Assembly: GCA_001604325.1 (NCBI GenBank)
Contig: LVBF01000001.1
Coordinates: 1 to 34,646 of the forward strand
Direction: 5' to 3'
Origin: Spirochaetales bacterium Spiro_04
Lineage (GTDB): Bacteria > Spirochaetota > Spirochaetia > Sphaerochaetales > Sphaerochaetaceae
Length of the DNA: 34,646 nt
The notes beneath the pieces are model-generated. The model worked only from the letters and a program-made list of their open reading frames with translations, had not been told where the DNA came from and ran no database searches. The translations under genes and the position numbers were made by a program. Shown in pieces: positions 23,648-34,646 of this stretch (position 1 is its first letter; the number at the start of each line of letters is the position of its first letter).

Positions 23648-25729
23648 TTAAAAGAGTTCGCCCTGCTCTTTTGGCAAGTTTTCATCCTTTTTATTGAGTA
23701 ATGAGATAAAAGTCTCCTCATCAACCACCGTCACGCCAAGCTCGATGGCACGATCGAGCTTGCTCCCTCCCCCCGATCCGGCGAGCAGGTGGGTGGTCTT
23801 CGCGGTGACTGAGCTCACGGTCCGCCCTCCCCGTCGTTCGACCTCCTCCATCGCCTTGGAGCGAGGGGTGAAGTGTTCAAAGCTGCCGGTGACGCACCAG
23901 GTCTGGCCGGAAAAGCTGTCATCGGTGGTTCGCTCCTCGTCGCCCGTCGCCTCCATCGAGAGCCCCAATTCGGCCAGCGCGCTGATCCGCCTCCGCATCG
24001 CCGCTTCGGTGAGCGAGGCGATGTACAACTCGGCGCTGCGTTCCCCGATCTGCTTGATGGAGACGAGGCGCCCGGTATCGTTGGCATCGGCGACGGCGAG
24101 GAGCTTCTCCATCGAGTCGAGGCCCGCATCGAGGAGCACCTCCACCCCCTTCTTTCCGAGCTCGGGGATGCCCAACGAGACCAGCACCGTCTTGAAGGGG
24201 CGCGAGAGGCTCTCACGCACCCCCTCCTTGATGAGGGCGATCTTCTTCTCTCCGAAGCCCGGCGCTCCAGAGAGCGTCGCATCGTAGTCGATGCGGTAGA
24301 TGTCGTCGATGTCAGTGAGGACGCCCAACTCCATGAGGAAAGCGATGGTCTCCGGGCCGTAGTTCTCGATATCCATGCCCCCCTTGCCGGCGAAGAACTC
24401 GATGCGGCCGCGCACCTGGGCGGGGCAGTCGGCATTGGGACAGAAGGTGTGCGCCCCACTCTTGACCAGGGGGGTAGCGCAGACCGGACAGTGGGCGGGA
24501 AGATGCCAGAGCCCCCCTCCCTCTCCCTTCTCCAGCACCCGCTCGACCGCGGGGATCACATCGCCACGGCGCGAAATCTCCACCGTGTCGCCCACCCCCA
24601 GCTCGAGCATCGAGATGTAGTCCTGGTTGTGCAGCGTGACGTTGCTGATCACGGAGCCGGCGAGCTGCACCGGCCTCAGGCGGGCCACCGGGGTGACGCG
24701 TCCGCTGCGCCCGACCTGTACGTCGATCGCCTCCACCACCGTCTCCGCCTGCGGGGACTCGAACTTGTAGGCCATCGCCCAGCGGGGGTGGTGGCCGGTG
24801 TACCCCAGCTTCTCGCGCGCCTCGAGGGAGTTGACCTTCGCCACGAGGCCGTCGATCTCATAGGAGAGGGAGGCCCGCTGCGCCGTCTCCTCCTCGATGA
24901 ACGAGGCGAGGTCGGAAAAACTTCCGCTGGAGCCCGCCACATCGGCCGCCTGCAGCTCTGAGGCAGCCATCTCCCGGTCGGTGTGGAAGTAGGCGAGGTT
25001 CTTGTTGAGCCGGAATCCCCATGCGGAGAGCTGGCTGAGGATTTCGAGGTGGGTCTGCTGCCCCCCCTCCCAGAACCCCTCGTAGACGAAGATCTGGAGC
25101 GGGATTTTCGCGACCTCACGACTCTTGTTGCGCCGGATGGTGCCGGCGGCGAGGTTGCGGGGGTTGGCGTAGGGAATCTCCATCTCAGCGTTGATCTTGT
25201 CGAAGGAGGGCTTAGGCAGGTAGATCTCTCCCCGCACCGCCACCGAGGCGGTCGTGGGAATCGAGAGGGGCACGCTCGCGATGGTCTTCACGTTCTCGGT
25301 CACATCGTTGCCGATGAAGCCGTTGCCCCGCGTAAGGGCGCGGTCGAGCAGACCGTCTTCGTAGTAGAGGACGATCGAGATGCCGTCGATCTTCTCCTCG
25401 ATGACGATGCCGACCTCCTTCTCCCCCTTCTTTTCGGTCTTCTCAATCCACGAGAGCAGCTCGGAGGCGCTATACGATTTGTCCAAGCTGAGCACCGGGA
25501 TGGTGTGTTCGCGCTCGGCGAGCGAGGTGTCGAGGTCGCTGCCCACCCGCTGTGTCGGGCTGTCCGCCTCCCGCAGTTCCGGGTGGGACGTTTCCAAGGC
25601 GACCAGGCGGTCGAAGAGGCGGTCGTATTCGAGGTCGCTGACCTGGCTGTGTCCATCGATATAGTAGGAGCGCTGGTATTCGGTGAGGAGGGCGCTCAGA
25701 CGGATGATCTCTGCTTTGGCATCATGCAT
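23648..25729 (-). CDS. ligA: NAD+-dependent DNA ligase LigA
   Basis: This enzyme seals nicks in DNA during replication and repair using NAD+. The 693-residue protein has domain Ia (YYIDGHSQVSDLEYDRLFDRL), the adenylation-site motif EEKIDG with Lys 113, RGNGFIGNDVTENVKTI, the OB region (SNVTLHNQDYI), a four-Cys zinc finger (414, 417, 430, 435), helix-hairpin-helix repeats, and a C-terminal BRCT domain (about 610-690). The start at 25729 is chosen because the family begins right after it; the frame extends to 25777. No ribosome site is present, but a promoter is placed so that the message would start at the ATG. Confidence 0.96.
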   Translation of the reverse strand: MHDAKAEIIRLSALLTEYQRSYYIDGHSQVSDLEYDRLFDRLVALETSHPELREADSPTQRVGSDLDTSLAEREHTIPVLSLDKSYSASELLSWIEKTEKKGEKEVGIVIEEKIDGISIVLYYEDGLLDRALTRGNGFIGNDVTENVKTIASVPLSIPTTASVAVRGEIYLPKPSFDKINAEMEIPYANPRNLAAGTIRRNKSREVAKIPLQIFVYEGFWEGGQQTHLEILSQLSAWGFRLNKNLAYFHTDREMAASELQAADVAGSSGSFSDLASFIEEETAQRASLSYEIDGLVAKVNSLEAREKLGYTGHHPRWAMAYKFESPQAETVVEAIDVQVGRSGRVTPVARLRPVQLAGSVISNVTLHNQDYISMLELGVGDTVEISRRGDVIPAVERVLEKGEGGGLWHLPAHCPVCATPLVKSGAHTFCPNADCPAQVRGRIEFFAGKGGMDIENYGPETIAFLMELGVLTDIDDIYRIDYDATLSGAPGFGEKKIALIKEGVRESLSRPFKTVLVSLGIPELGKKGVEVLLDAGLDSMEKLLAVADANDTGRLVSIKQIGERSAELYIASLTEAAMRRRISALAELGLSMEATGDEERTTDDSFSGQTWCVTGSFEHFTPRSKAMEEVERRGGRTVSSVTAKTTHLLAGSGGGSKLDRAIELGVTVVDEETFISLLNKKDENLPKEQGELF

Positions 25730-25735
25730 GAACCA

Positions 25736-25765
25736 ATTGTATGCGTTTGAGCACTCAGATTGCAA
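25736..25765 (-). promoter_or_regulatory. Predicted ligA promoter, likely leaderless
   Basis: On the minus strand TTGCAA (25765-25760), an 18-base spacer and TACAAT (25741-25736). The last -10 base is seven bases before the A of the ligA ATG, so transcription and translation should begin at the same base. It lies back to back with a plus-strand promoter for the hydroxylase genes. Confidence 0.5.
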
Positions 25766-25776
25766 GAACCAACGCA

Positions 25777-25805
25777 TTGCCTTGATTGGGAGTGCATGGT
25801 ATCGT
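25777..25805 (+). promoter_or_regulatory. Predicted promoter of the hydroxylase-dnaE gene run
   Basis: TTGCCT (25777-25782), a 17-base spacer and TATCGT (25800-25805). The expected start near 25812 supports the GTG at 25829 as the start of the first gene, with GAGG six bases before it. Confidence 0.4.
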
Positions 25806-25828
25806 TTGAGCTACGAACGAGGTTCATA

Positions 25829-27772
25829 GTGACAGAGAAACGACCCCCCATTGCAAAGCTCGGCATGCTCACCGGTCTGATCGTCCGCACGACGGTTGCA
25901 CGCGGCAAGATCCGCAACATCACGCTACCGACGCTGGACAACCGGTTCACCGTGGTGGGGACCCGGGATATCGGCGGAACCAACCGCGTCAAGGCGATCG
26001 TGAACGCCACGCCACTCTTCACCTCCTCGACCGTCTCCTACAAGGGACAGCCGGTCCTCGCCATCTTCGGTCCGGACAGCGAATCCATCGAGCTGGCAGC
26101 CCGGCAGGTGGTCATTGAATACGAAGCGGACGAAGCTGAAGAGGGGGGCGGCGCCACCCCGTACACCTGGGCATTCGGCTCCCTTGAGGAAGCGACGTCA
26201 GTGGAGGGGGCGCTGACGTTGGAGCGTACCTACCGGTACGGCAAGCTCGATACGGTCAACAGCACGCTCAGCCGAATCACGGTCGAGCTCATCGGCGGGG
26301 ACCTGCACATCTCGCTGCCCACCCAGTGGCCGCACCATGTACGGGAGACGGTGGCTGAGGTGACCGGATACCCGAAGAAGCGGATTTCCCTCCACACTGA
26401 AGTCTTTCACGCCCCCCATGATGAAATGCTCTTCATCCCCTCGATGCTGGCCGCCATCGCCGCCCTCGGCGCGCTCAAGAGCGGCACCTCTGTACAGCTC
26501 TTCTCTGTCATCTCCAACCGAAGGCCGGAGCTGACGATCAAGCGCAAGAGCTGGTACACCCCCGATGGACGGGTCCATGGGGAGAAGATCGAGGCCGAGG
26601 TGGACCAGGGTGCGGCCCTGCTCTTCAGTGATGAGATGGCCAACCACCTCATCGCCGGCCTCGCCCCGCCCTATGACCTGGAGGCGCTCTCGATCTCCAT
26701 CACCTTCCGCACCAGCGCCAAGGAGCCGGCCCACTTCCATGGGGACCTGGGGTACAGCGATGCGCAGGCGTGTACGGAAACCCACTACAACACCATCAGC
26801 AAGCTCGTCGGCTACAACCCACTCACCTGGCGGTTGAAGTTCCTCAGCGATGGAGGCAACAACGCCATCAAGACGGAGAAGTGCACCAAGCTCAAGGAGG
26901 TGCTGGAGGACGTGAGCGAGCGCTCGGGCTTTTTGCGCAAGTGCGCCGCCTATGAGATGCAGGGCCAGATGAAGGTCAAGCTCTCCACCTTCCTCAACTA
27001 CAGCCGGGGGACGGCCATCGCCTGTGCCCCGGGCATCAGCGGCTTCTCAAGCGAATGCCGCCAGATAACCCAGCAAGCGGTCCAGATCACCCTCAACGCA
27101 AACAACAAGGTCGAGATCAACACCTCGTTGCCGACGACCGGTTCGAGCGCCGAGGTCTGGAAACAGATCATCAAGAACGAGTTGGCCATCGACAAAGGGG
27201 ACATCACCTTCACCGAGGATTTCTCCCGCATCATCGACAGCGGACCGGTGGTCCTCTCGGTGGCGATCGGGCGGATGCCGCAACAGATCAAACGCGCCTG
27301 TGCCCTCATCAAGGAGAAGCGCTTCGTGCAGCCGCTCCCGATCAGCGAGAGCGTCCTCTCGCCGCGCCAAAGCGGCTCCAACACCGCCCTCTTCACCTCC
27401 AACACCTGGGTGGCCATCGCCTTGGAGCTTCAGATCGACGCCATCATGCTGCAGCCGGTGATCCGCTCGGTCTGGGCCACCATCACGATGCCCAAGGCCC
27501 CCAATGAGGAGATCGTGCGCAACAAGGCCCACCGCTCGATCGTCAGGGCGCTCAAGGAAGCGGGTGGAGAGCTCTCCTATACGAGCAACTTCGCCATCGA
27601 CATCAAGATCATCAGCGACGGGGAGCAGCTGCCCTCCTCCATCAGCAGCGCGGTGCGGGCGGCGGTGAACAGTGCCTTCCAGAGCGCCGTGGAGCAAGCA
27701 TTGAGCAGCGCGGTGACACGATTCCCCATCGACGGGAACGTCCTGCTCGCCTCCATCAAGGGGAAATCATGA
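25829..27772 (+). CDS. Divergent xanthine dehydrogenase-like molybdenum-subunit protein
   Basis: The 647-residue protein aligns by eye with the large subunit of molybdenum hydroxylases (xanthine dehydrogenase, CO dehydrogenase type): N-terminal YKGQPVLAIFGPDSESIELAARQVVIEYE, a middle TYRYGKLD region, and a C-terminal SDGEQLPSS with Glu 599 where the catalytic Glu is expected. However, the cofactor motif GGGFGGK is replaced by HAPHDEM, and RGFG..Q by HGDLGYSDA. It is also about 100 residues shorter than usual. Cofactor binding is therefore doubtful or unusual. The GTG at 25829 is favoured by promoter and GAGG spacing; ATGs at 25796 and 25865 are alternatives. It overlaps the iron-sulfur gene by four bases. 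Confidence 0.75.
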   Translation: MTEKRPPIAKLGMLTGLIVRTTVARGKIRNITLPTLDNRFTVVGTRDIGGTNRVKAIVNATPLFTSSTVSYKGQPVLAIFGPDSESIELAARQVVIEYEADEAEEGGGATPYTWAFGSLEEATSVEGALTLERTYRYGKLDTVNSTLSRITVELIGGDLHISLPTQWPHHVRETVAEVTGYPKKRISLHTEVFHAPHDEMLFIPSMLAAIAALGALKSGTSVQLFSVISNRRPELTIKRKSWYTPDGRVHGEKIEAEVDQGAALLFSDEMANHLIAGLAPPYDLEALSISITFRTSAKEPAHFHGDLGYSDAQACTETHYNTISKLVGYNPLTWRLKFLSDGGNNAIKTEKCTKLKEVLEDVSERSGFLRKCAAYEMQGQMKVKLSTFLNYSRGTAIACAPGISGFSSECRQITQQAVQITLNANNKVEINTSLPTTGSSAEVWKQIIKNELAIDKGDITFTEDFSRIIDSGPVVLSVAIGRMPQQIKRACALIKEKRFVQPLPISESVLSPRQSGSNTALFTSNTWVAIALELQIDAIMLQPVIRSVWATITMPKAPNEEIVRNKAHRSIVRALKEAGGELSYTSNFAIDIKIISDGEQLPSSISSAVRAAVNSAFQSAVEQALSSAVTRFPIDGNVLLASIKGKS

Positions 27773-28296
27773 AGATAGATTGCACCATCGACGGCAAGGC
27801 CCTCTCCCTCTCGGTCAACTCCAACAAGCCGCTCTCGTTGATCCTGATGGAGGACCTTGAGAACCAGAGCCTCACCAGCTACTGTCGGGGAAGCGCCTGC
27901 GGAAACTGCCTCGTCCTGGTGAACGACGAGGCGGTCCTCAGCTGCCTGGTCCCCGCGTTCCGTATCAGGGGGGCGAAGATCAGGACCTTCGAGAGCTATC
28001 AACGGAGCCGCCAATACCGGGATATCGAGCGCGCCTACAAGGCAACCGGCATCAGGCCATGCCCCGCGTGCTACAATGCGCGCACGATCATCATCGAGTC
28101 GATCCTCCAGGATCTCACCGATGGCAAGCAGCAGGATGGCACCCCCATCGCCCGGGACGTGAAGCTGGACAACGAGAAGATCATCCGTGAGTTGAGCCTG
28201 AACACCTGCCAGTGCATGGACATGGCTGAGCTCATTCAAATCGTCGAGATCGCCTTGGGCTATCGCAACAGGAGGCGCCGTGTTCGAAGGAGTTAG
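27769..28296 (+). CDS. [2Fe-2S] subunit of molybdenum-hydroxylase-like enzyme
   Basis: This 175-residue electron-transfer subunit has both expected clusters. The plant-ferredoxin-type site is C39-x4-C44-x2-C47-x11-C59 (YCRGSACGNC), with normal spacing. The second site has CPAC (98, 101) and CQC (147, 149), with about 45 residues between the pairs, longer than the usual 31-34. The C-terminus is very basic (NRRRRVRRS). Intact Cys sets argue that the complex still carries electrons even though the large subunit is divergent. It overlaps genes on both sides, so the three subunits are coupled. Confidence 0.85.
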   Translation: MKIDCTIDGKALSLSVNSNKPLSLILMEDLENQSLTSYCRGSACGNCLVLVNDEAVLSCLVPAFRIRGAKIRTFESYQRSRQYRDIERAYKATGIRPCPACYNARTIIIESILQDLTDGKQQDGTPIARDVKLDNEKIIRELSLNTCQCMDMAELIQIVEIALGYRNRRRRVRRS

Positions 28297-29164
28297 GTCC
28301 CCACTCATCTATACCCCCCGCTCACTGAGTGAGTTTGCCACCGTCATCGGCCGCCACCCCCAGGCGATCCTCTGGGCAGGCGGCACCTACCTGATGAGCC
28401 GGAGCGACTACTATCCCACAGAGGCGAGGGATGGAATCATCGACCTCTCCTACATGGAGGAGCTGAAACGCATCACCCGAACCGACCGCTACGTCGAGAT
28501 CGGGGCGATGGTCACCGCTCGCCAGCTGCTGAGCGCCGGCAGGTTGCTCCTCCCCCCGATCCTCCAACAAACGCTGAGTTCGATCGGCACCCAGATCGTC
28601 CGTCGCCAGGTCACCGTCGGCGGCTCGCTCTGCATCAGCGACGCACGCTTCTCCCTCTCCACGACGCTGGCCATCCTCGCCGCAACCGCCGAGGTGAAAC
28701 GGTATGACAATGGGAAGGTGACCACCCACTGGATTCCCATCGCGAAGCTCTACGAGAAGGATGGAAAGCTGAACCTCGGCGCAAAGAACGCCCTGCTGAC
28801 CCGGATCAGGATCGGCCTGGAGTTCGGCGATTTCCAGCGCTTCGTGGTCTTCGGCGACCCTATCCGAAGAAGCGACGAGTGTGGTATAGTGGCGCTTCAA
28901 GCCAAGCGGGAGCAGAACGGCCTCTCCAAGGTCCAGTTCTGCGTCACCTTCCCGGGCAAAGCCTTCCACATCAGCAAGGACATCGAGTCCAAGCTGTCGG
29001 GTTCGGCGCTGCCGATTCATCCGGAGAAAGTCAACATCCTCAGCCATGAGCTGGTGGCTGAATTGACAAAGATGCACAGCACGATCAGCGAGCTGCAACT
29101 TGAACGGGCCAGGCGGATCTTCGAATCCTTCCTCCACGACCTGAACAGCCAATCGCTCTTGTAG
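28280..29164 (+). CDS. FAD-binding subunit of molybdenum-hydroxylase-like enzyme
   Basis: The 294-residue protein matches the medium (CoxM/XdhB type) flavin subunit: ILWAGGTYLMSRS near residue 30 is the first FAD motif, YVEIGAMVTARQLL follows, and RRQVTVGGSLCISDARFS near residue 110 is the second. The C-terminal domain (FVVFGDPIRRSDECGIVALQA, VQFCVTFPGKAFHI) fits the family. It starts at a GTG with GGAGG just upstream, inside the end of the iron-sulfur gene. The order large-small-medium and the overlaps indicate one complex. The substrate is unknown. Confidence 0.87.
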   Translation: MFEGVRSPLIYTPRSLSEFATVIGRHPQAILWAGGTYLMSRSDYYPTEARDGIIDLSYMEELKRITRTDRYVEIGAMVTARQLLSAGRLLLPPILQQTLSSIGTQIVRRQVTVGGSLCISDARFSLSTTLAILAATAEVKRYDNGKVTTHWIPIAKLYEKDGKLNLGAKNALLTRIRIGLEFGDFQRFVVFGDPIRRSDECGIVALQAKREQNGLSKVQFCVTFPGKAFHISKDIESKLSGSALPIHPEKVNILSHELVAELTKMHSTISELQLERARRIFESFLHDLNSQSLL

Positions 29165-29186
29165 CGGTGCATACGACAGGGGTCTT

Positions 29187-32639
<3,453 letters not shown>

Positions 32640-32659
32640 CGGCATAAGGGAGGAGAATC

Positions 32660-33301
32660 ATGCACTATACCACGTACCCGACCATCGCACAGACCTCCGG
32701 CGGCAGCACGTTCTTCATGACCCTCGCCTCCATCCTGGCGAGCCTCCTCTCCTTCTACTCCCTGCTCATCTGGCTGCGGATCGTCATCACCTGGATCCGC
32801 ATCCCACAAAACCCGCTCTCCCACGCCCTGGCGAAGATCGTCGACCCCTACCTCGACCTCTTCAAGTCCATCACGGCGCTCAAGCGGGAGCGCTTCGACC
32901 TCACCCCGCTCGCCGCGCTGGCCGCCCTCTCGGTGGTCCAGTCGATGCTGCGCCTCTACGGCAGCTACGGCACGATCACGCTGGGCATGGTCCTGGCCCT
33001 GCTGTTGCAGACGCTCTGGTCGTACCTGGCCAGCCCGATCTTCTGGTTCCTCCTGATCCTCTTATCTGTCCGCCTCTACTTCTGCTACCGTCCCAGCCCC
33101 CAAACGATCAGCTACATCGCCATGCTCGACTCGCTCGTCGGCTTTCTGCTCAACTGGGTACAGCGCCTCTTCTACCCCGGCAAGAGCGTCAACGATCGAC
33201 GCCTCGTGACCACCACCTTGATCTTCGTCCTCGTCCTCTACCTCACCAGCTCCGCCCTCATCAAGGCCCTGGTGACGCTCGTCTCCCGACTCGGGTTCTA
33301 G
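32660..33301 (+). CDS. YggT family membrane protein
   Basis: The 213-residue integral membrane protein has two YGGT repeats. The first contains SLLIWLRIVITWIRIPQNPLSHALAKIVDPYLDLFK at about 34-69, and the second lies after about residue 110. About five membrane helices are visible. YggT proteins have been linked to cell-shape or osmotic functions, but no reaction is known. The ribosome site AGGAG precedes the ATG. It lies 20 bases after dnaE and one base before recG. Confidence 0.88.
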   Translation: MHYTTYPTIAQTSGGSTFFMTLASILASLLSFYSLLIWLRIVITWIRIPQNPLSHALAKIVDPYLDLFKSITALKRERFDLTPLAALAALSVVQSMLRLYGSYGTITLGMVLALLLQTLWSYLASPIFWFLLILLSVRLYFCYRPSPQTISYIAMLDSLVGFLLNWVQRLFYPGKSVNDRRLVTTTLIFVLVLYLTSSALIKALVTLVSRLGF

Positions 33302-33302
33302 C

Positions 33303-34646
33303 ATGCCGCGCTTCCTCAGGGGCTTGGATGAATCGGTTTCGACCCTCCCCGGGGTGGGCCCGGCCGCCAAGGCCGGGTACGCCGAGCTGGGCATCGAGAC
33401 GTACAGCGACCTCCTGCTCCTCGCCCCCCGCACCTGGGAGGACCGCTCGTCCATCATGGCCGTGGGCTCGGTGGGCGACGGCGAGAATGCCAACACCATC
33501 GTCGAGGTCCTCTCCCACTCCTGGTTCGGCTTCAAGAACGCCAAGAAGCGAACGCTGAAGATCATCGTGCGCGATGTCTCGGGCGAAGGGGATGGGCGGC
33601 TGAGCCTCCTCTGCTTCGGACGCAATTTTCTGGAGAAGACGATCCGGGTGGGCAAACGCTACTACCTCTGGGCGCAGGTGCACACCCACATGGGTGAGAA
33701 GCAGAGCTCCCAGTTCGAGGCCTACCCCATCGGCGACGACCTCTCCATGCCCCCGCAGTTCGGCGCCATCCTGGCCATCTACCCACTGCGCCTCTCGCTC
33801 ACCCAACGGCTCATCAGGACCAACATCAAGGCGGTGCTCGACCGAGTCGACAGCTTCTACGATGAACTTCCCCCCTCCCTCAGGGAGCGGCACGACCTCC
33901 TCTCCACCGACGAGGCCATCCGGACCTACCATGCGCCTTCTTCGCTTGCCGCCCTCGAGCAGAGCCGGAGGACCCTCGCCTTCAGCGAGCTCTTCTACCT
34001 CCAGCTCGCCACCCGACGGAGGCAAGAGGTCAGGGAGCGGATAGCCCCCGCCAAAGCCGCTCCCACCAAACTTGAACTCGCCCTCATCGAGCGCCTCCCC
34101 TTCACCTTGACGGGGGACCAGATCACCGCCTTGAAGGAGATCCGCCTCGACTTGGCGCGGGTGGAGCCGATGAACCGCCTGCTCCAGGGCGATGTGGGGA
34201 GCGGCAAGACCTTGGTGGCGTGGATCAGTGCGCTCTACGCCCTCGGCCGAGGCGGCCAGGTCGCCTTCATGGCCCCCACCGAGCTGCTGGCGCGCCAGCA
34301 CGCCGAGAGTGCGGCGTCCCTCTTGGGGAACCTCGGCATCCGCCTCGCCTTCCTCACCGGGAGCGTGAAGAACAAGGAGCGCAAATACCTCTTGGAGGCG
34401 GTACGGGAGGGGGAGGTCGACATCCTCATCGGCACCCATGCCCTCTTCTCCGCCGAGGTGGTCTTCAAGGACCTGCGCTACGTCATCATCGACGAGCAAC
34501 ACCGCTTCGGCGTCGAGCAGCGCCTCGCGCTGCTGGCCAAGGCGACGGTGCCCGACCTCCTCCTGATGACCGCCACCCCAATCCCCCGCACCCTCAGCCT
34601 GACGGTCTTCGGCAACCTCAACATCTCCACGCTGAAGACGATGCCC
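33303..34646 (+). CDS. recG: ATP-dependent DNA helicase RecG (partial, 3' end beyond window)
   Basis: RecG remodels stalled replication forks and branched DNA. The frame from the ATG at 33303 runs open to the window end (448 residues of about 680). It shows the wedge domain start (STLPGVGPAAKAGYAELGI), an OB domain, and the first helicase half: Walker A GDVGSGKT, FMAPTELLARQH, Walker B as DEQH in IIDEQHRFGVEQR, and MTATPIPRTLSLT. The C-terminal helicase half lies outside. The ATG is one base after the yggT stop with no separate ribosome site, so translation is probably coupled. Confidence 0.95.
   Translation, partial: MPRFLRGLDESVSTLPGVGPAAKAGYAELGIETYSDLLLLAPRTWEDRSSIMAVGSVGDGENANTIVEVLSHSWFGFKNAKKRTLKIIVRDVSGEGDGRLSLLCFGRNFLEKTIRVGKRYYLWAQVHTHMGEKQSSQFEAYPIGDDLSMPPQFGAILAIYPLRLSLTQRLIRTNIKAVLDRVDSFYDELPPSLRERHDLLSTDEAIRTYHAPSSLAALEQSRRTLAFSELFYLQLATRRRQEVRERIAPAKAAPTKLELALIERLPFTLTGDQITALKEIRLDLARVEPMNRLLQGDVGSGKTLVAWISALYALGRGGQVAFMAPTELLARQHAESAASLLGNLGIRLAFLTGSVKNKERKYLLEAVREGEVDILIGTHALFSAEVVFKDLRYVIIDEQHRFGVEQRLALLAKATVPDLLLMTATPIPRTLSLTVFGNLNISTLKTMP

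Overview
The window is a gene-dense, roughly 60 % G+C stretch of a bacterial chromosome. The best fit is a spirochaete, probably of the Sphaerochaeta group. This rests on family resemblance (GroEL, a long spirochaete-type phosphofructokinase of about 446 residues, the overall gene complement), not on a database match. No rRNA, tRNA, CRISPR array, insertion sequence or phage gene was seen. Both window edges cut genes: secD on the left and recG on the right.

Layout. 1-5371 is all minus strand: the start of secD, yajC, groEL, and a coupled pair of membrane proteins resembling the plant isoprenoid-alcohol kinases VTE5 and VTE6. A plus-strand RRM RNA-binding protein (5624-5902) ends in a clear terminator. 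A minus-strand lemA/DUF2207 pair follows. Then comes a plus-strand block: argR with pgi, and two overlapping half-transporter genes that should form a heterodimeric ABC exporter. From 14404 to 18633 the minus strand carries a membrane pyrophosphatase (hppA), a small unknown membrane protein, an EamA/DMT permease and a HAD hydrolase. From 18743 to 20144 lies a more A/T-rich higBA-type toxin-antitoxin module whose antitoxin is fused to an ImmA/IrrE-like metallopeptidase. A non-protein-coding stretch (20145-20582) holds a perfect palindromic operator and a probable small RNA gene. Next, on the minus strand, is an overlapping operon of aminotransferase, ModE-like regulator and phosphofructokinase, and then ligA. 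Divergent from ligA is a plus-strand run to the end of the window: three subunits of a divergent molybdenum-hydroxylase-like enzyme, dnaE, yggT and recG.

How the genes work together. Most are housekeeping: protein export (secD, yajC), folding (groEL), glycolysis (pgi, phosphofructokinase), replication and repair (ligA, dnaE, recG). The membrane pyrophosphatase can use pyrophosphate released by biosynthesis, including the DNA polymerase encoded nearby. The phosphofructokinase has a mixed ATP/PPi donor signature.

The most unusual observation is a probable small RNA of about 115 nt on the minus strand (about 20453 to 20338). It has its own sigma-70-like promoter and a strong terminator. It carries two copies of a 12-base motif containing ACCTCCTTT, the anti-Shine-Dalgarno sequence at the 3' end of 16S rRNA, and one copy is displayed in the terminator loop. 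Other notable points are the palindrome inside the higBA promoter, the eroded molybdenum-cofactor motifs of the hydroxylase, the VTE5/VTE6-like pair, and promoters that predict leaderless mRNAs for ligA and the HAD gene. All promoter, operator and RNA calls are pattern reading without computation.
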